A stretch of DNA of 64,000 nucleotides, from positions 25,770,100 to 25,834,099 of the forward strand of contig CM034532.1 of assembly GCA_020002185.1 (NCBI GenBank). The letters run 5' to 3'. Of this stretch, positions 34,561 through 47,684 are shown one piece after another. The notes under the pieces were generated by a model. The model was not told where the DNA came from, made no database searches, and saw only the letters and a program-made list of their open reading frames with translations. Positions within the stretch are counted from its first letter, which is position 1, and each line of letters begins with the position of its first letter. Made by a program: the position numbers and the translations under genes. This stretch comes from Paraescarpia echinospica (lineage: Eukaryota; Annelida; Polychaeta; Sabellida; Siboglinidae).

Positions 34561-34807
34561 GCCTATGACTATGACAGGCGACACCAGACAAGAATCAATG
34601 CAGCTTCCGCCATGGCTAACTTATTTATCAATAATATTACAATCATACTGATTTTACCTATCAAACAGCTAGTGACCCAGTGATAATTAAATTACCCTTT
34701 TGGATGAAGGTACAGACAGTGGTGACTGATACCACCTCCCAACCACAGCCATGAACCCACATGGCAGTGATAAGAGGCAATTATAAGTGATCCAAAATGT
34801 CAACTAA

Positions 34808-35138
34808 AAGGTAAAAGTAAAGGCAAGTTCTTTTATAGCGCAGTATCCAGTCCTAAGGGCTCATCAAAGCACTTTCTACTTTACTCCCTGGCAGACCTGA
34901 TCAATTGATGACCATCTCGACTTCTCTGGGAAGCATCCAGCCACGCTGCATTAATACGCGAAGACTATTCGTACACAAATATCCACAACTGTCTATAGCC
35001 AGATAATCATTCATACAGCTGAGTGAACTGGAGCAACATAGTGGACAAACTTGCCCAAAGTTCGACATGGCAGTACAGGATTCGAACCCGGGTTCTCTCC
35101 ATTGAGAGCCCGAAGTTCTAGCTGCTGCACCACGGGCA
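34808..35138 (-). mobile_element. tRNA-derived SINE, copy E (full length)
   Basis: The minus strand begins GCCCGTGGTGCAGCAGCTAG (A-box region) and has the perfect B box GGTTCGAATCC. It then has the family body and the tail GCGCTATAAAAGAACTTGCC with TTTACTTTTACC. Confidence 0.88.
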
Positions 35139-35139
35139 A

Positions 35140-35685
35140 ACAACAGATTCTGGGGTCATAAAAACTGTCAGGTAAGGCTATATCAGTCATTCTACTGCTG
35201 CATTTGAAGTCATAAATTGAAGTGTTTGTAATAAATTCACTGGGCTTACTGTCGCATTCAAACAGTGGCAGTTATAGTGAGCCACAACAGATTGTTAAAT
35301 CTCTATCTATGATCAATTACAAGTGCCTGCAGGCATCATAATATCAAGTGTTTATAGTTTCACCGAAATGTCATATAAAGTAAAATATATCAAAATATGT
35401 AAGTTAACTGTGCAAGATCATTCAATTATTACATAGCAACTAATCAAATAAAAAGCATGCCTCTATTCACATCATTTATCCAGGTGATCATCTTGTTTAG
35501 CTTTGCAAAACAACTGTGCAAAGCTGCTGCTTTAGGGGGAATTAATCCATTCTTTCTTCCTCACTGGCCACCCGGTCCCTTCAAAAGACACAAGTCTCTC
35601 AAGGCAATAAAGTTGGGAAGACAGCTTTGCACTGCTAGCAACAGCAGGACTAATGGGAGGAACCAATAATAGGACACAAGACAAG
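35140..35685. other. Unique sequence
   Basis: No recognised feature before the large 30-bp array. Confidence 0.45.
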
Positions 35686-35689
35686 AGAA

Positions 35690-38385
35690 AGGACCAATGG
35701 GAGGACACAAGACAAGAGAAAGACCAACGGGAGGACACAAGACAAGAGAAAGACCAATGGGAGGACACAAGACAAGAGAAAGATCAACGGGAGGACACAA
35801 GACAAGAGACAGACCAATGGGAGGACACAAGACAAGAGAAAGACCAACGGGAGGACACAAGACAAGAGAAAGACCAACGGGAGGACACAAGACAAAAGAA
35901 AGACCTACGGTAGGACACAAGACAAGAGAAAGACCAATGGGAGGACACAAGACAAGAGAAAGACCAATGGGAGGACACAAGACAAGAGAAAGACCAATGG
36001 GAGGACACAAGACAAGAGAAAGACCAACGGGAGGACACAAGACAAGAGAAAGACCAATGGGAGGACACAAGACAAGAGAAAGACCAATGGGAGGACACAA
36101 GACAAGAGAAAGATCAACGGGAGGACACAAGACAAGAGAAAGACCAATGGGAGGACACAAGACAAGAGAAAGGACCAATGGGAGAACACAAGACAAGAGA
36201 AAGACCAACGGGAGGACACAAGACAAGAGAAAGACCAATGGGAGGACACAAGACAAGAGAAAGACCAACGGGAAGACACAAGACAAGAGAAAGACCAACG
36301 GGAGGACACAAGACAAAAGAAAGACCTACGGTAGGACACAAGACAAGAGAAAGACCAATGGGAGGACACAAGACAAGAGAAAGACCAACGGGAGGACACA
36401 AGACAAGAGAAAGACCAATGGGAGGACACAAGACAAGAGAAAGACCAACGGGAGGACACAAGACAAGAGAAAGGACCAATGGGAGGACACAAGACAAGAG
36501 AAAGACCAACGGGAGGACACAAGACAAGAGAAAGACCAATGGGAGGACACAAGACAAGAGAAAGACCAACGGATGGACACAAGACAAGAGAAAGACCAAT
36601 GGGAGGACACAAGACAAGAGAAAGACCAATGGGAGGACACAAGACAAGAGAAAGACCAACAGATGGACACAAGACAAGAGAAAGACCAACGGGAGGACAC
36701 AAGACAAGAGAAAGACCAACGGGAGGACACAAGACAAGAGAAAGACCAATGGGAGGACACAAGACAAGAGAAAGACCAATGGGAGGACACAAGACAAGAG
36801 AAAGATGGGAGGACACAAGACAAGAGAAAGACCAATGGGAGGACACAAGACAAGAGAAAGACCAATGGGAGGAACACAAGACAAGAGAAAGACCAACGGG
36901 AGGACACAAGACAAGAGAAAGACCAATGGGAGGACACAAGACAAGAGAAAGACCAACGGGAAGACACAAGACAAGAGAAAGACCAACGGGAGGACACAAG
37001 ACAAAAGAAAGACCTACGGTAGGACACAAGACAAGAGAAAGACCAATGGGAGGACACAAGACAAGAGAAAGACCAACGGGAGGACACAAGACAAGAGAAA
37101 GACCAATGGGAGGACACAAGACAAGAGAAAGACCAACGGGAGGACACAAGACAAGAGAAAGGACCAATGGGAGGACACAAGACAAGAGAAAGACCAACGG
37201 GAGGACACAAGACAAGAGAAAGACCAATGGGAGGACACAAGATAAGAGAAAGACCAACGGATGGACACAAGACAAGAGAAAGACCAACGGGAGGACACAA
37301 GACAAGAGAAAGACCAATGGGAGGACACAAGACAAGAGAAAGACCAACAGATGGACACAAGACAAGAGAAAGACCAACGGGAGGACACAAGACAAGAGAA
37401 AGACCAACGGGAGGACACAAGACAAGAGAAAGACCAACGGAGGACACAAGACAAGAGAAAGACCTACGGGAGGACACAAGACAAGAGAAAGACCAATGGG
37501 TGGACACAAGACAAGAGAAAGACCTACGGGAGGACAAAAGACAAGAGAAAGACCAATGGGAGGACACAAGACAAGAGAAAGACCAATGGGAAGACACAAG
37601 ACAAGGGAAAGACCAATGGGAGGACACAAGATAAGAGAAAGACCAATGGGAGGACACAAGACAAGAGAAAGACCAAAGGGAGGACACAAGACAAAAGAAA
37701 GACCTACGTAGGACACAAGACAAGAGAAAGACCAATGGGAGGACACAAGACATGAGAAAGGTCCAATGGGAGGACACAAGACATGAGAAAGACCAACGGG
37801 AGGACACAAGACAAGAGAAAGACCTACGGGAGGACACAAGACAATAGAAAGACCAACGGGAGGACACAAGACAAGAGAAAGACCAATGGGAGGACACAAG
37901 ACAAGAGAAAGACCAATGAGAGGAGACAAGACAAAAAAGGTCCAATGTGAGGACACAAGACAAGAAAAAGGACCAATGTTAGGACATCAGAAAAAACAAT
38001 TAGAGGACACAAGACAAGAGAAAGGACCAATGTGAGGACACAAGACAAGAGAAAGGACCAATGTGAGGACATGAGAAAGGACCAATGAGAGGACACAATA
38101 CAAGAAAAAGGACCAATGTGAGGACATGAGAAAGGATCAATGAGAAGACACAAGACAAGAGAAAGACCAATGAGAGGACACAAGACAAGAAAAAGGACAA
38201 ATGTGAGGACACAAGACAAGAGAAAGGACCAATGTTAAGACATGAGAAAAAACAATTAGAGGACACAAGACAAGAGAAAGGACCAATGTGGACACAAGAC
38301 AAAAGAAAGGACCAATGTGAGGACACAAGACAAGAGAAAGGACCAATGTGAGGACACAAGACAAGAGAATGGACCTATGGGAGGA
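35690..38385. repeat. 30-bp minisatellite, about 90 copies
   Basis: Unit of 30 bp: GACCAATGGGAGGACACAAG then ACAAGAGAAA. Because 30 is divisible by three and the unit lacks stops on both strands, open frames run to 441 codons (plus) and 683 codons (minus, 35,905-37,956). A block of about 688 bp is duplicated: marker variants GACCTACGGTAGG at 36,323 and 37,011, and 31-bp units at 36,471 and 37,159. The right end (37,915-38,385) is diverged, with AATGTGAGGACA and unit-length changes, as expected for an older array edge. Confidence 0.97.
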
Positions 38386-38399
38386 GAGGAGACAAGAGA

Positions 38400-39470
38400 A
38401 TGAAGCCCAGGTGAGATGTGTTCAAACCGCTGGTGGACAATGCTTCATCAGCACGTGGCCAGCTGCTCTTTCTGTAAGGCAGGCACGGAGACAGACACAG
38501 CGATATTGTGAAATGTGAAAATTGAGTTTCACCTCTACCTGTGTGCACTGAGACTGCCATCCTCCAAACCAGCTGGCTGCCATCTGTGGCTCTCTCTGTC
38601 TCTCTGTCTGTTTACATATCTATAATAATGTCTCTGTGTAATTTACTGTAAGTTAATTATTTTCGTTACTGGTTATTTGTACCTAAGACTATGCATTGAC
38701 CATTGGCCAAAGTAAACTATAGTCATTGTCATTGTCATATCTGTGCCTGTAGTCATTTAAACACCTCAAATGTAGTTGAACACAAAATTGGTCAAATAAA
38801 GTACCATTGACTCCACCCTTTTCTGTTTAAATTCCCCTGATTCCTCCAGGATGGTGCCTACATCACTTAATCTGTTTCACCTTCTTATGCGCAATTCACT
38901 ACCATTCTCTCCTATTCTGGGCTGTTTGCCCCTGTCCCTTACATTGTGAAATCTCTCTTCACACTCTCACTCCATCTTAGTTTTCTTCTCTTATTGTTTG
39001 GTTTTAGTTTTTCATGCTCACTTTCTCACCCATTTCCTGTGTCCTGTCCACCCCACTCTGCCCCCACTACCATCATTTTCACGTGTTTCTTCATTCCGAC
39101 ATCTCCTCTTAATTACCCTATCTTCCCTTTATCTATCCGCACCACTTTACATATTCTCCAAACCCAGTTATTCTCACCTGCCCTGCATCTTTGACCTGTG
39201 AGTGATAACATTATTCTATATGTTTACTCTAAGTGTTATTTATGCAAACAAGATATTGCCTGTTATCCAGCCAGAGTTACACGTGTCCTCACTGATCACA
39301 TCAGATGTACGTTGGTATATTTGAAATGTCCTGTTTCATTCAAACACTACAGACCCCACAAGTGCAGTGCACCAGTGAGTTGAATTATTAATGATGGTGT
39401 CCCCACACTGTCCCTGCACTGAGTTGCAGAAACACTGACAAAAGCTAAGTGGGTGTGTCAGGCTCCTGCA
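38400..39470. other. Unique sequence with a possible LINE-type tail
   Basis: At 38,700-38,750 the words TCATTGTCATTGTCATAT resemble LINE tail repeats, without coding homology. The rest (including a pyrimidine-rich stretch 38,940-39,190) is unrecognised. Confidence 0.4.
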
Positions 39471-39479
39471 GAATACGTA

Positions 39480-40720
39480 GGAGAAGCTCATAGGCTCCAC
39501 ACATCCATAGAGAGGTACACAGGCTCCACGTATCCATAGAAAAGCACACAGGCTCCATGCATCTATAGAGAGGCAATCAGGCTCCATGTATCCATAGAGA
39601 GACACACAGGCTTAACAGTCCACACATCCATAGAGAGGCACACAGGCTCCATACATCCATACAGAGGCACACAGGCTCCACACATCCATACAGAGGCACA
39701 TATCCATAGAGGCACACAGTCTCCACACATCCATAGAGGCATAGTCTCCACACATCCATAGAGGCACACAGACTCCATGCATCCATAGAAGTATGCAGGC
39801 TCCACACATCCATACAGAGGCACTCAGGCTCCACACATCCATTGAAAAGCACACAGGCTCCACGCATCCATAGAAAAGCACACAGGCTACACGCATCCAT
39901 AGAGACACATAGGCTCAATGCATCATCCATAGAGAGACAATCAGGCTCCACGCATCCATAGAGACACACAGGCTCCACAGTCCACACATCCATAGAGGCA
40001 AACAGGCTCCATACATCCATACAGAGGCACACAGGCTCCACACATCCATAGAGAGGCACATATCCATAGAGGCACACAGTCTCCACACATCCGTAGAGGC
40101 ATAGTCTCCACACATCTGTAGAGGCACATAGGCTCCACACATCCATAGAGACACACAGACTCCATGCATCCATAGAAGTACATAGGCTCCACACATCCAT
40201 AGAGAGGCACACAGGCTCCATGCATCCATAGAGGCCCACAGGAACCATGCATCCATAGAGGCCCACAGGCTCCACACATCCATAGAAAGGCACACAGGCT
40301 CCACATATCTATAGAGACACAGGCTCCACACATCCAGAGACACACACAGGCTCCACATATCTATAGAAAGGCACACAGTCTCCACATATCCGTAGAGGCA
40401 CACAGACTCCACTCATTCAGAGAGGTACACAGGCTCCACATATGCATAGAAAGGCACACAGTCTCCACACATCCGTAGAGGCACACAGACTCCACACATT
40501 CATAGAGAGGCACACAGGCTCCATGCATCCATAGAAGTACACAGGCACCATACATCCATAGAGAGGCACACATCTCCACACATCCGTAGAGACACAGTCT
40601 CCACATATCCGTAGAGGCAAACAGGCTCCACACATCCACGGAGGCACACAGGCTCCATGCATCCATAGAAGTACACAGGCTCCATACATCCATAGAGGCA
40701 CACAGGCTCCACATAGAGAA
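39480..40720. repeat. 27-bp minisatellite with 360-bp higher-order repeat
   Basis: Basic unit of 27 bp including GAGGCACACAGGCTCCACAC and ATCCATA, with 29- to 31-bp variants. The sequence at 39,661-39,720 recurs nearly identically at 40,021-40,080, a 360-bp period. Minus-strand open frames to 238 codons (SLCASMDVW-type repeats) are artefacts. Confidence 0.94.
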
Positions 40721-40724
40721 AGGG

Positions 40725-41205
40725 CATGCAGATGGACGCTCCAAATTCATATATTCTCCTGACACATAAGGTTGTCTGGGTGGCTCGATTGCAAACAAAT
40801 TGAAGTGAGACCCCACTTACAGACGCCCGCTGATGTCTGGTGATCGGTCTCTTCAACAGGTATGTTGATTTAAATCGCTTGCCAGTTTGATGAGCCTTGT
40901 TTTCATTGTATGGCCGTGTCATGCCATTAAGTGGCATACATTGTTATTTAGCGCTGCTGTTGAACTGTCGGGATCAACTCGTGTCGCTGTTTGTGGACTT
41001 GTATGGTTGTGTTGTGTCAGTCATTTTGTGTCTGTCGGTTGAACGGCGCGAGTCAAGGCTCCTGCCACGTTGGGCAATCCTCTGTTGTCAGACGCTCTTT
41101 AAACATTTGTTTGACAACAATAGCCAAAGTCTACGTGAACACCTGTGTAATTACCACCACAGCACGGCTGTCATTTCCATCTCCGGCACAAACACCACTT
41201 AATGT
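40725..41205. other. Unique island
   Basis: Balanced composition and several overlapping open frames that run into the neighbouring arrays. No family recognised. Confidence 0.4.
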
Positions 41206-41209
41206 CACA

Positions 41210-42225
41210 GCTTTCACTGCACTAATACCACTGTCACAGCACTCACCAGTGCACTACTGTACACCATCACCACTGCCACACCACTCACCAGTGCACCAAC
41301 ACCACTGTCACACCACTCACCAGTGTACTACAGTGCACCAACACCACTGTAACACCATTCACCAGTGCACCAACACCACTGTCACACCACTAACCACTGC
41401 ACCAATACCAGTGTCACACCAGTGCACCAACACCACTGTCACAGCAATCACCAGCCAGTGCACCAACACCATTGTCATACCATTCACCAGCCAGTGCACC
41501 AACACCACTGTCACACCACTCACCAGTGCACCAACACCACTGTCATAGCAATCTCCAGTGCACCAACACCACTGTCATAGCAATCTCCAGTGCACCAACA
41601 CCACTGTCATAGCAATCTCCAGTGCACCAACACCACTGTCATAGCAATCTCCAGTGCACCAACACCACTGTCACACCACTAACCACTGCACCAATACCAG
41701 TGTCACACCAGTGAACCAACACCACTGTCACTGCAATCACCAGCCAGTGCACCAACACCATTGTCATACCATTCACCAGCCAGTGCACCAACACCACTGT
41801 CACACCACTCACCAGTGCACCAACACCACTGTCATAGCAATCTCCAGTGCACCAACACCACTGTCATAGCAATCTCCAGTGCACCAACACCACTGTCACA
41901 TCACTCAACATTGCACCACCACCACTCACCTGTGCACTAACAGCACAGTCACACCACTTACTAATGCTCCAACACCACTGTCACACCATTCACCAGAGCA
42001 CAACACCACTGTCACACCACTCACCAGAGCACCAACACCACTGTCACACCACTCACCAGAGCACCAACACCTCTGTCACACCACTCACCAGAGCACAACA
42101 CCACTGTCACACCACTCACCAGAGCACCAACACCACTGTCACACCACTCACCAGAGCACCAACACTACTGTCACACCACTCACCAATGCACCAAAACTAC
42201 TATCACACCACTCACCAGTACCAGT
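41210..42225. repeat. 32-bp minisatellite with 289-bp higher-order repeat
   Basis: Unit including CACCAACACCACTGTCACAC and CACTCACCAGTG. A nine-unit block starting at 41,365 recurs at 41,654 (spacing 289 bp), including its two irregular junctions. Between them the variant CATAGCAATCTCCAG is expanded four times. Confidence 0.95.
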
Positions 42226-42229
42226 GAAA

Positions 42230-42520
42230 CAGCATTTGGTAATGTATTGTGACACTCTGGTTGTGTACGTCCAAGAGGACTGCCGTGAGTTCACTGTGGC
42301 TTCAGGAACACATGTTGTGTGTTGCAGTGCATGCAGACCACTTCACCAGACAGACCTCACCCACAGACACTCTCTGACACACAAGCCGCATTCTTTTGTG
42401 CAACACAAGAATTGCATGTTGACATGCAGACCACGTCTGCACACATCACGCCAACTTTCATGACTGTCGTCAACTGGCCTATGAAATGACATTAACTAGG
42501 AGACATATGTGAGAAAACAG
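42230..42520. other. Short unique spacer
   Basis: No feature recognised. Confidence 0.4.
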
Positions 42521-42524
42521 CAGA

Positions 42525-43965
42525 ACGCCACTCTGTGAGGGAGCAGACTTCACATTGAGATAGCAGGCCATTTTGTGAGACCAGCAGACTTCACATTGGG
42601 ACAGTAGGCTACTGTGTGGGGACAGCAGACTTCACAATGATACAGCAGGCCACTTTGTGATGCCAGCATACTTCACACTGGGACAGCAGGACAGCTTGTG
42701 ATGCCAGCATACTTCACAATGAGACAGCAGGCCACTTTGTGATGCCAGCATACTTCACACTGGGACAGCAGGACAGCTTGTGATGCCAGCATACTTCACA
42801 ATGAGACAGCAGGCCACTTTGTGATGCCAGCATACTTCACACTGGGACAGCAGGACAGCTTGTGATGCCAGCAGACTTCACATTGAGGTAGCAGGCCACT
42901 TTGTGATGCCAGCAGACTTCACAATGAGACAGCAGGCCATTTTGTGATGCCAGCATACTTCACACTGGGACAGCAGGACAGCTTGTGATGCCAGCATACT
43001 TCACAATGAGACAGCAGGCCACTTTGTGATGCCAGCATACTTCATACTGGGACAGCAGGACAGCTTGTGATGCTAGCAGACTTCACAATGAGACAGCAGG
43101 CCACTTTGTGATGCCAGCATACTTCACACTGGGACAGCAGGACAGCTTGTGATGCCAGCATACTTCACAATGAGACAGCAGGCCACTGTGTGAGGCCAGC
43201 AGACTTCACAATAAGACAGCAGGCCACTTTGTGATGCCAGCATACTTCACATTGAGACAGCAGGCCACTTTGTGATGCCAGCATACTTCACATTGAGACA
43301 GCAGGACAGTTTGTGATGCCAGCATACTTCACAATGAGACAGCAGGCCACTTTATGAGGGCAGCAGACTTCACACTGAGACAGCAGGCCACTTTGTGAGG
43401 CTAGCAGACTTCACACTGAGACAGCAGGCCACTTTGTGATGCCAACATACTTCACATTGAGACAGCAGGCCACTTTGTGATGCCAGCATACTTCACATTG
43501 AGACAGCAGGACAGTTTGTGATGCCAGCATACTTCACAATGAGACAGCAGGCCACTCTGTGAGGCCAGCAGACTTCACATTGAGACAACAGGGCACTTTG
43601 TTGGGCCAGCAGATTTCACATTGAGGCAGCAGGCCACTTTATGAGGGCAGCAGACTTCACACTGAGACAGCAGGCCACTTTCTGATGCTAGCAGACTTCA
43701 CACTGAGACAGCAGGCCACTTTGTGGGGCCAGCAGACTTCACATTGAGACAACAGGCCACTTTGTTGGGCCAGCAGACGTCACATTGAGACAACAGGCCA
43801 CTTTGTTGGGCCAGCTGACGTCACATTGAGACAACAGGGCACTTTGTTGGGCTAGCAGATGTCACATTGAGACAACAGGCCACTTTCTTGGGCCAGCAGA
43901 TGTCACATTGAGACAACAGGCCACTATTTAAGGCCCGCTGACTTCACACGCAGCAAACAGACAGC
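42525..43965. repeat. 41-bp minisatellite, partly dimeric
   Basis: About 35 copies of a 41-bp unit including GATGCCAGCATACTTCACAA and GAGACAGCAGGCCACTTTG. In the left half two versions alternate (GGGACAGCAGGACAGCTTG and GAGACAGCAGGCCACTTTG), giving an 82-bp dimer period. The right half uses a TTGGGCCAGCAGAYGTCACA variant. Confidence 0.95.
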
Positions 43966-43969
43966 AGTC

Positions 43970-44260
43970 CTACCAGCAATTCAAGCATGAGTCACTCAAG
44001 TCTAATCTCAACCAAAGAAGATACATATATGACTGGTTCACCATATGACCAATTTCCAATTCATTAGCTGCAGCAGAATCAACATGCATATTCTTGATTG
44101 AACCAGGGCACTCAATTAGCAATTAGCAGCATGGGTCAGTGACATGCTGATTCAGCAGAAATCAAACTGATCTGACTGATGACCCAGATACAAGTCAAGT
44201 CTGATGTGACCTGGTCAATACTGGGTGGTATGTGCTAGTGGGGTTATCCATTCAACCAAA
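43970..44260. other. Unique spacer
   Basis: No feature recognised. Confidence 0.4.
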
Positions 44261-44264
44261 GTAT

Positions 44265-44503
44265 TTTATTAAATTTTAATATATTATAACTATTTATGTA
44301 ATTATCTTAACATTTAGAAACATGCTATGTATCTTAATTACTTAACAGTCTTTTTAATTTTAATCTAATATTATATTTTCTTAAACATTTCTTATGATTC
44401 CATGTACATTTTATAATGTGTGTACGCGCCTATGAACGCACTGGTCCCGAATATATGGCGCTATAGAAATGTTAGTAATGATAATAATAATAATAATATT
44501 AAA
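44265..44503 (+). mobile_element. Probable LINE 3' UTR and tail
   Basis: An AT-rich stretch ends with GTACGCGCCTATGAACGCAC, TATATGGCGCTATAGAAATG and a (ATA)n-type tail. This matches the general form of CR1/L2-like LINE 3' ends. No coding part is recognisable. Confidence 0.5.
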
Positions 44504-44509
44504 GTCATG

Positions 44510-45060
44510 CATACAACCAAGGGGTCATATCCATTCAATCAACGGGTTATCCATTCAATCATGGGGTCATGCATTCAAGGGTTCTTGCATTTAACCATGG
44601 GGTAAAACATTCAACCAAGGAGTCAGATATTCAACCAAGGGGTCATGCATTCAACCATGATGTCATAGATTCAACCATGAGGTCATAGATTCAACCAAGG
44701 GGTTATACATTCAACAAAGGAATGGTACATTCAATTAATGGCTCACGCATTCAACCAACCAAGGAGTTGTGCATTCAACCAAGGAGTCAGATATTCAACC
44801 AAGGGGCAAGGCAATTAACCAAGATGTTATGCATTCAACTGAGGGGTCAGCCATGCAATCAAAGGATCATACATTCAACCAAGGGCTCATATATGCAACG
44901 AAATGGTCATGCATTCAACCACAGGGTCATACATTCAGCCAAGGTGGTCAGATATTCCACCAACAGTTAAACCATTCAATCGAGGGGTTATTCATTCAAC
45001 CAAGGAGTTGTGTATTTAACCAAGGGGTCATGCATCCAAACAAGGAGTCACAAAGACAGA
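44510..45060. repeat. 20-bp minisatellite
   Basis: About 27 diverged copies of CATGCATTCAACCAAGGGGT. Substitution load is high, so the array is relatively old. Confidence 0.9.
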
Positions 45061-45064
45061 GACC

Positions 45065-45580
45065 CATATGACTCATCTGATCAGAGCTGGAGTAAAAAGG
45101 GTTGTTACTGATGGCTGCTGATGATGAAAAGACAACAACCCTTTGTGAATAACCCCAGACTGACAGGAATAACCCCTCACCACCTGCACTGTCTCATATA
45201 TAAATATGATGCACATGGGTAGAGCCAGCATCCAATCACTGCCAATCACTACCAATCATTGCAAATCACTGACAGGTATTCAATACAATTAAAACTACAG
45301 GAAGGCAGTCTGCTCGAGTGATAAATTGCGAGACGGGTGCAGTCAATGTTCTGACATCACGGTTGCTGCGGGAGATGGTAAAACGTCAAAGACTGCGAAA
45401 ACAAATAATAAAATTCCAAAAGATTCTCATTTATCTCCGTGGCTGATTAGCAGGTGGGAATGAATTATCACTTCCCCAAGATCGAATTAATACTCAGACA
45501 TTTCCTGCCAAACACAAGATGGCAGAGAGCTGAGAATGAGCAATAAATTGCCCAACTGCATTACATCTCTGGTGAATGTT
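45065..45580. other. Unique spacer
   Basis: A short CCAATCACTGCC repeat (four to five copies) lies at 45,229-45,275. Otherwise unrecognised. Confidence 0.45.
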
Positions 45581-45584
45581 TGTC

Positions 45585-47680
45585 GCTCTCACCAAGTACT
45601 TCACTGTTGCTACGGTACCTCACTTCCATTAACCAAGTACTTCACTGTTGCTACAGTACCTCACTTCCACCAGCCAAGTACGTCACTGTTGCTACAGTAC
45701 ATCATTTCCACTAACCAAGTACTTCACTATTGCTACAGTACCTCACTTCCACTAACCAAGTACTTCACTGTTGCTACAGTACATCATTTCCACTAACCAA
45801 GTACTTCACTGTTGCTACAGTACCTCACTTCCACTAACCAAGTACTTCACTGTTGCTATGGTACCTCACTTTCACTAACCAAGTACTTTACTGTTGCTAC
45901 AGTACCTCACGTCCACTAGCCAAGTACTTCACTGTTGCTATGGTACCTCACTTCCACTAACCAAGTACTTCACTGTTGCTACAGTACCTCACTTCCACTA
46001 ACCAAGTACATCACTATTGCTACAGTACATAATTTCCACTAACCAAGTAATTCACTGTTGCTACAGTACCTCACTTCCACTAACCAAGTACTTCACTGTT
46101 GCTACGATACCTCACTTCCACTAACCAAGTACTTCACTGTTGCTACAGTACATCATTTCCACTAACCAAGTACTTCACTGTTGCTATGGTACCTCATTTT
46201 CACTAACCAAGTACTTTACTGTTGCTACAGTACCTCACGTCCACTAGCCAAGTACTTCACTGTTGTTACGGTACCTCACTTCCACTAACCAAGTACTTCA
46301 CTGTTGCTACAGTACCTCACTTCCACTAACCAAGTACATGCTACAGTACACCACTAACCAAGTAATTCACTGTTGCTACAGTACCTCACTTCCACTAACC
46401 AAGTACTTCACTGTTGCTACAGTACCTCACTTCCACTAACCAAGTACTTCACTGTTGCTATGGTACCTCACTTTCACTAACCAAGTACATCACTATTGCT
46501 ACAGTACATCATTTCCACTAACCAAGTAATTCACTGTTGCTACAGTACCTCACTTCCACTAACCAAGTACTTCACTGTTGCTACGATACCTCACTTCCAC
46601 TAACCAAGTACTTCACTGTTGCTACAGTACCTCACTTCCACTAACCAAGTACTTCACTGTTGCTATGGTACCTCACTTTCACTAACCAAGTACATCACTA
46701 TTGCTACAGTACATCATTTCCACTAACCAAGTAATTCACTGTTGCTACAGTACCTCACTTCCACTAACCAAGTACTTCACTGTTGCTACGATACCTCACT
46801 TCCACTAACCAAGTACTTCACTGTTGCTACAGTACCTCACTTCCACTAACCAAGTACTTCACTGTTGCTATGGTACCTCACTTTCACTAACCAAGTACTT
46901 TACTGTTGCTACAGTACCTCACGTCCACTAGCCAAGTACTTCACTGTTGATACGGTACCTCACTTCCACTAACCAAGTACTTCACTGTTGCTACAGTACC
47001 TCACTTCCACTAACCAGGTACATCACTATTGGTACAGTACATAATTTCCACTAACCAAGTAATTCACTGTTGCTACAGTACCTCACTTCCACTAACCAAG
47101 TACTTCACTGTTGCTACGATATCTCACTTCCACTACCCAAGTACTTCACTGTTGCTACGGTACCTCACTTCCACTAACCAAGTACTTCACTGTTGCTACA
47201 GAACCTCACTTCCACTAACCACGTACTTCACTGTTGCTACAGTACCTCACTTCTACTAACCAAGTACTTCACTGTTGCTACAGTACATCATTTCCACTAA
47301 ACAAGTACTTCACTGTTGCTACAGTACCTCACTTCCACTAGCCAAGTACTTCACTGTTGCTACGATACCTCACTTCCACTAACCAAGTACTTCACTGTTG
47401 CTACGATACCTCACTTCCACTAACCAAGTACTTCACTGTTGCTACGGTACCTCACTTCCACTAACCAAGTACTTCACTGTTGCTACAGTACCTCACTTCC
47501 ACTAGCCAAGTACTTCACTGTTGCTACGGTACCTCACTTCCACTAACCAAGTACTTCACTGTTGCTACAGTACATCATTTCCACTAACCAAGTACTTCAC
47601 TGTTGCTACAATACCTCACTTCCACTAACCAAGTACTTCACTGTTGCTACAGTACCTCACTTCCACTAACCAAGTACTTC
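45585..47680. repeat. 41-bp minisatellite, about 51 copies, with higher-order repeats
   Basis: Unit of 41 bp including CTAACCAAGTACTTCACTGT and TGCTACAGTACCTCACTTCC. The run at 46,461 (TGGTACCTCACTTTCACTAA and following variants) recurs at 46,666, exactly 205 bp or five units later. A marker unit with CACGTCCACTAGCC recurs at 45,908, 46,232 and 46,919. A shortened unit lies near 46,335-46,360. Confidence 0.96.
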
Positions 47681-47684
47681 TAGT

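Noticed and set aside
35090..35138. tRNA gene
   Set aside because: A and B boxes belong to the head of SINE copy E; the cloverleaf is incomplete and the SINE body follows.
35905..37956. 683-codon minus-strand open frame and similar long frames on both strands
   Set aside because: They consist only of the stop-free 30-bp tandem unit, overlap in opposite directions and have no splice or start context.
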